Made by a program: the position numbers and the translations under genes. From contig NZ_JADOVH010000007.1 in assembly GCF_015751965.1 (NCBI RefSeq), forward strand, positions 1 to 64,000: 64,000 nt of DNA, written 5' to 3'. Source of the stretch: Frigoribacterium sp. CG_9.8. Lineage in GTDB: Bacteria > Actinomycetota > Actinomycetes > Actinomycetales > Microbacteriaceae. Numbering within the stretch: position 1 is the stretch's first letter; each line of letters opens with the position of its first letter. Below the pieces are notes generated by a model. It saw nothing but the letters and a program-made list of their open reading frames with translations. It was not told where the DNA came from and did not search any database. Positions 60,482-64,000 of this stretch are shown here, one piece after another.

Positions 60482-60856
60482 ATGGCGGGCCGCATGTCGT
60501 GGATCTCGACCATCGACATCCACGGTTGGGGTGATTACGGGGCCGACTTCGATCGGGCCGTCAGCAATCTCGAGAGGTTTGCTGCGGTCGGTGGACGGGT
60601 GCACTACGGCACCGATCTCGGCAACGGCCCGGTGCCTGTCGGGTTGAATCGTCGGGAACTCGACGCGCTCTGCGCATGCCTGCCAGACGGGGATTCCGTG
60701 ATCGGATCGCTCGGCGGCATCCTCCCACCGCTCGACCAGCCACTCGCCGTATCGTTTATACCCGGCCCGGCATACGACAGTTCAACCGGCCTCGTCGACT
60801 GGCTCTGCACGAGCATCGTCGTTGCCGTCACTCACCTAGAGGAGATCCCGACATGA
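60482..60856 (+). CDS. Amidohydrolase, C-terminal part (after amber codon)
   Basis: 124 codons in the same frame as the preceding part, starting with ATG directly after TAG. It holds the remaining conserved segments 'WISTIDIHGWGDYGADF' and 'GGRVHYGTDLGNGPVPVGLN', the latter with the late metal-ligand Asp typical of amidohydrolases. The stop overlaps the kynureninase ATG (ATGA). Re-initiation at the adjacent ATG could yield a two-chain enzyme; otherwise the gene is broken. Confidence 0.6.
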   Translation: MAGRMSWISTIDIHGWGDYGADFDRAVSNLERFAAVGGRVHYGTDLGNGPVPVGLNRRELDALCACLPDGDSVIGSLGGILPPLDQPLAVSFIPGPAYDSSTGLVDWLCTSIVVAVTHLEEIPT

Positions 60857-62082
60857 CCATTGGCACCACTCTTCCCAGTGCACGCGAGCTTGACGCGACG
60901 GATCCGCTGGCTGGGTTCACTGCCCGGTTCATCGGAAGCAACGAGGTGGTGGCCTATCTCGATGGCAACTCGCTCGGGCGTCCGCTCGCCGTGACGGTCG
61001 ACCGGGTCTCCGAGTTCATCACCGGCGCCTGGGGCTCGCGGCTCATCCGCTCATGGGACGAACAGTGGATGCAACTGCCCTTCACCCTGGGGGATCGAAT
61101 CGGTCGAGTCACACTCGGCGCCGCCGCCGGGCAGACCGTCGTCGGTGACTCGACAACTGTGCTGCTCTACAAGCTCATCCGCGCGGCAGTGGATGCCCGG
61201 CCCGGACGCACCGAGATCGTGATCGACACCGACAACTTCCCGACCGATCGCTACCTGCTCGAGGGGATTGCTGCCGAGCGTGGACTCACGCTGCGGTGGA
61301 TTGAAGCCGATCCGCAGGGCGGAGTCACCGCGCAGCTCGTTCGCGATGCGGTCAACGAGCACACGGCGCTCGTGGTTCTGAGTCATATCGCCTACCGCTC
61401 CGGCTACATCGCCGATGTGCCAGCGATTACCGACGTGATCCACCGGTGCGGTGCTCTGGTCCTGTGGGATCTGTGCCACTCCGCCGGATCGGTGCCGACC
61501 TTCCTTGACGAGTGGGATGTCGACCTCGCGGTCGGCTGCAGCTACAAATACCTCAACGGCGGGCCGGGTGCGCCCGCATACGCCTATGTGCGATCGAGCC
61601 TCCAGGATTCCCTGCACCAGCCAATCTGGGGGTGGATGGGCGCTGACAATGTTTTTGCGATGGCCGACGGTTTCGTACCCGCCTCCGGGATGCGTCGCTT
61701 CCTGAGCGGCACACCGCCGGTGCTCGGGATGGTACCGATGCACGACATGCTCGAGTTGATCGAGGAGGTTGGTATCGCGGCGATTCGCGAGAAGTCGCTC
61801 CGCCTCACCGACTTCGTCATCCGCTGGGCCGAGGCCAACCTCTCCGAGTTCGGCGTGACCGTCGGTGGTCCGCGCGCCGACGCCGAGCGGGGAAGCCATG
61901 TGACGCTGCAGCATCCGCAATTCGAGAAGGTCACACCGCTGCTCTGGGAGCGCGACATCATCCCGGACTTCCGCTTTCCCAACGGCTTGCGCATCGGCCT
62001 CTCACCCCTGAGCACGAGCTTTGCCGAGGTCGAAATCGGGCTGGAAAATGTGCGCGACATCATGCGGACCCTACCGATGTAG
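60853..62082 (+). CDS. kynU: Kynureninase
   Basis: 409-residue PLP enzyme splitting kynurenine into anthranilate and alanine. 'VAYLDGNSLGRPLAVT', 'LWDLCHSAGSVPTFLDEWDV' and the PLP lysine in 'GCSYKYLNGGPGAPAYAYV' are diagnostic, followed by 'WGWMGADNVFAMADGF' and 'GTPPVLGM'. ATG overlaps the amidohydrolase stop. The upstream in-frame extension lies inside that gene and is not used. Last gene of the operon. Confidence 0.95.
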   Translation: MTIGTTLPSARELDATDPLAGFTARFIGSNEVVAYLDGNSLGRPLAVTVDRVSEFITGAWGSRLIRSWDEQWMQLPFTLGDRIGRVTLGAAAGQTVVGDSTTVLLYKLIRAAVDARPGRTEIVIDTDNFPTDRYLLEGIAAERGLTLRWIEADPQGGVTAQLVRDAVNEHTALVVLSHIAYRSGYIADVPAITDVIHRCGALVLWDLCHSAGSVPTFLDEWDVDLAVGCSYKYLNGGPGAPAYAYVRSSLQDSLHQPIWGWMGADNVFAMADGFVPASGMRRFLSGTPPVLGMVPMHDMLELIEEVGIAAIREKSLRLTDFVIRWAEANLSEFGVTVGGPRADAERGSHVTLQHPQFEKVTPLLWERDIIPDFRFPNGLRIGLSPLSTSFAEVEIGLENVRDIMRTLPM

Positions 62083-62381
62083 TTCCTGTCTCCTTTCAGC
62101 CGCGTGTGTTCCTGTTCGACAGGTCTCTGTCGGCTCGAACACGCTCGAACAGGCTCAGCCGTGCCGCAGAGGAACAACTACCGCGTTGCGCAGGCGTCAG
62201 TGCGATCGCGAGCACGCGCTCGCGGATGTGTATTTTTGCAGATGCCCGATGCACAAAAGGACATTGACGCGCCTGCCCCCGGAGATCACGCTCGTAAGTG
62301 CAACTTATGCAGGACACCGAGGATCTGTCGCCGGTTGCACCCAAGCGAAGTGTGTCAGCGAAGACACCGAAGGAGTGCTGG

Positions 62382-63779
62382 ATGAGTACACCCAATGCCG
62401 CAACGAGACACTCCCAGACTGCACCGTCAGGCCTGAAAAAAGTCGCGATTGCCTCGATGGCGGGCACAACGGTCGAATGGTACGAATTCTTTCTCTATGC
62501 GGCGGGCTCCACTCTGGTTTTCGGGCCACTGTTCTTCCCTGCGACAGGCAGCCAGCTCGACGGCATCATTGCCGCCTTCATCACCTATGCCGTCGGCTTC
62601 CTTGCGAGGCCCATCGGCGGCATTGTCTTCGGACATTTCGGAGATAAGTACGGTCGAAAGCGACTGCTGCAACTGAGCCTGATCATGGTGGGCGGGTCGA
62701 CCTTCCTGATGGGGTGCCTACCCGTCTTCGACCAGATCGGCTACTGGGCGCCGGCGCTGCTGGTGGTCCTGCGCTTCGTTCAGGGCTTCGCGGTAGGCGG
62801 CGAATGGGGCGGCGCAGTGCTGCTGGTTGCGGAACACAGCCCGAACGAGTCCCGCGGATTCTGGTCGAGTTGGCCGCAAGCCGCCGTACCGATGGGCAAT
62901 CTGCTCGCCACCGGCGTGCTCTTCCTGCTCTCCGCAACCCTCTCCACCGAGGCCTTCCTCGGCTGGGGCTGGCGCGTCGCCTTCTGGCTCTCCGTCATCA
63001 TCGTCGCCATCGGCTACTACATCCGTACCAAGGTGAGTGACGCGCCGATCTTCGTCGAGGCGCGGGAAGTTCGGGAGGCAAGCGAGGCCGCACAGGCCTC
63101 TACCGCCGAGAAGAGCTACGGCATGATCGAGGTCTTCCGCCACTATCCTCGCGCCGTCTTCACCGCGATGGGGCTTCGTTTTGCGGAAAATATTCTGTAT
63201 TACATCGTGATCACGTTCTCGCTCACCTATCTCAAGGTGGTGGTGGAGTTCGACACCACTCGGATCCTGCTTCTGCTGCTGGTCGCCAGCGCAATCGAGT
63301 TCACTGCGATGCCTCTGGTGGGCCGGCTGTCTGATCGGCTCGGCCGCCGCCCGGTCTACCTGACCGGTGCGATTCTCGGTGGCACCTGGGGGTTCTTCGC
63401 GTTCCCGATGATGGACACGGGAAACGAGGCCTTCATCCTGGCAGCGGTCACCATCGGCCTCCTCTTCCACGCGATGATGTATGCCGGGCAGCCGTCGATT
63501 ATGGCGGAGATGTTCCCCACCCGGATGCGGTACTCCGGGGTCTCGCTCGGCTACCAGGTGACCTCCATCGTGGCTGGATCTCTTTCCCCGATCATCGCCA
63601 CCAGCCTGCTGAGTGCGTTCGGGTCTTCAGTACCGGTCGCGCTGTACCTCATGGCCGCCTGCATCATCACCGCCGTCACGGTGCTCACGCTCAAGGAGAC
63701 CCGTGGAATCTCGCTGCATGATGTCGATGCCGAGGATGTGCGGCGCACGCAGGAGCGGTTGGCCACGGCGGCGAAGTAG
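62382..63779 (+). CDS. MHS-family (MFS) metabolite:H+ symporter
   Basis: 465 residues, 12 membrane helices: 'ASMAGTTVEWYEFFLYAAGS' is the typical MHS first helix, 'GHFGDKYGRKRLLQLSL' the MFS loop signature, 'RFVQGFAVGGEWGGAVLLVA' helix 4-5, and 'RLSDRLGRRPVY' the second-half repeat. The family imports organic acids or aromatic acids with protons. AGGAG sets the ATG. It lies 300 bases after kynU and 67 bases before the dehydrogenase start, so it may belong with either. Confidence 0.9.
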   Translation: MSTPNAATRHSQTAPSGLKKVAIASMAGTTVEWYEFFLYAAGSTLVFGPLFFPATGSQLDGIIAAFITYAVGFLARPIGGIVFGHFGDKYGRKRLLQLSLIMVGGSTFLMGCLPVFDQIGYWAPALLVVLRFVQGFAVGGEWGGAVLLVAEHSPNESRGFWSSWPQAAVPMGNLLATGVLFLLSATLSTEAFLGWGWRVAFWLSVIIVAIGYYIRTKVSDAPIFVEAREVREASEAAQASTAEKSYGMIEVFRHYPRAVFTAMGLRFAENILYYIVITFSLTYLKVVVEFDTTRILLLLLVASAIEFTAMPLVGRLSDRLGRRPVYLTGAILGGTWGFFAFPMMDTGNEAFILAAVTIGLLFHAMMYAGQPSIMAEMFPTRMRYSGVSLGYQVTSIVAGSLSPIIATSLLSAFGSSVPVALYLMAACIITAVTVLTLKETRGISLHDVDAEDVRRTQERLATAAK

Positions 63780-63845
63780 GCTGATGGCCCGCGCGACAGG
63801 TGATGGACGGGCCACGGCCCGATAAAAGCAAGGGGGCTCACGCCA

Positions 63846-64000
63846 ATGGCTACAGTCGGGTGGATCGGATTAGGAAACATGGGCGGCCCGATGGCAGCCA
63901 ACATGGTCAAGGCTGGGCACGTTGTACGCGGGTTCGATCTCAACTCTGAGGCGGTCAGCGCGGCCGCAGAGGCTGGCATCCGACCCGTCACCAGCATTGC
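63846..64000 (+). CDS. 3-hydroxyisobutyrate dehydrogenase-type protein (5' part)
   Basis: The frame from ATG reads 'MATVGWIGLGNMGGPMAANM' then 'VKAGHVVRGFDLNSEAVSAA', the NAD-binding N-terminus of beta-hydroxyacid dehydrogenases (MmsB/GarR). AGGGGG is upstream. About 51 codons are in the window; the catalytic lysine lies beyond it. It could be tartronate semialdehyde or 3-hydroxyisobutyrate dehydrogenase. Confidence 0.85.
   Translation, partial: MATVGWIGLGNMGGPMAANMVKAGHVVRGFDLNSEAVSAAAEAGIRPVTSI

Overview
The window looks like chromosome of a moderately high-GC actinobacterium, most probably a Microbacteriaceae relative. The signs are the family mix (RpiR, PadR, HxlR and LacI regulators, a lactococcin-972-type bacteriocin, a Streptomyces-like GH13 amylase), strong AGGAGG-type ribosome sites, frequent GTG/TTG starts and many 4-bp ATGA/GTGA gene overlaps. 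The assignment is inferred from gene content; no marker gene fixes the genus.

Left part (1-16.1 kb), metabolic: the tail of an IS30-type transposase abuts an N-terminally short methyltransferase. Then come a zinc alcohol dehydrogenase, a GNAT gene with a GNAT relic, and an unusual ketopantoate-reductase-like/amidase fusion. A minus-strand operon follows, transcribed from about 13.2 kb to 4.9 kb: peptide-binding lipoprotein, two permeases, two ATPases, M55 D-aminopeptidase, isoaspartyl peptidase/asparaginase and an RpiR regulator. Together these look like uptake and breakdown of D-amino-acid or isoaspartyl peptides, such as cell-wall peptides. Divergent from it are SDR, alpha/beta-hydrolase and SDR genes.

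Middle part (16.1-41.4 kb), accessory and plastic: decayed transposase and toxin-antitoxin relics, a frameshifted GNAT, an SGNH-like protein lacking its catalytic residues, three intact toxin-antitoxin pairs (MazF-type, RelE/Phd, YefM/YoeB) with palindromic operators, a small membrane-protein/XRE pair, a secreted phosphodiesterase, an ABC exporter, a PadR/membrane-protein pair, a stand-alone BLUF photoreceptor and a complete lactococcin-972-type bacteriocin locus. The intergenic spaces of this part carry many copies of a dispersed repeat with core GCCCGYAAGYGGAAC. I found no copies outside it.

Right part (41.4-64 kb), mostly housekeeping or catabolic: MarR regulator, DNA photolyase, pseudouridine catabolism (psuG/psuK), a glycan cluster (GT-A, GT1-like, HEAT-GT4 fusion, pyruvyl transferase), thioredoxin-like/ClC pair, LacI regulator with divergent SDR and a clean LacI box, a membrane protein with 24-bp repeats, an IS256 relic, a secreted alpha-amylase behind two LacI-type boxes, tRNA-Arg(ACG), and a kynurenine operon (tryptophan 2,3-dioxygenase, amidohydrolase interrupted by an amber codon, kynureninase). 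An MHS-type transporter follows, and then the start of a 3-hydroxyisobutyrate-dehydrogenase-type gene that runs off the window.
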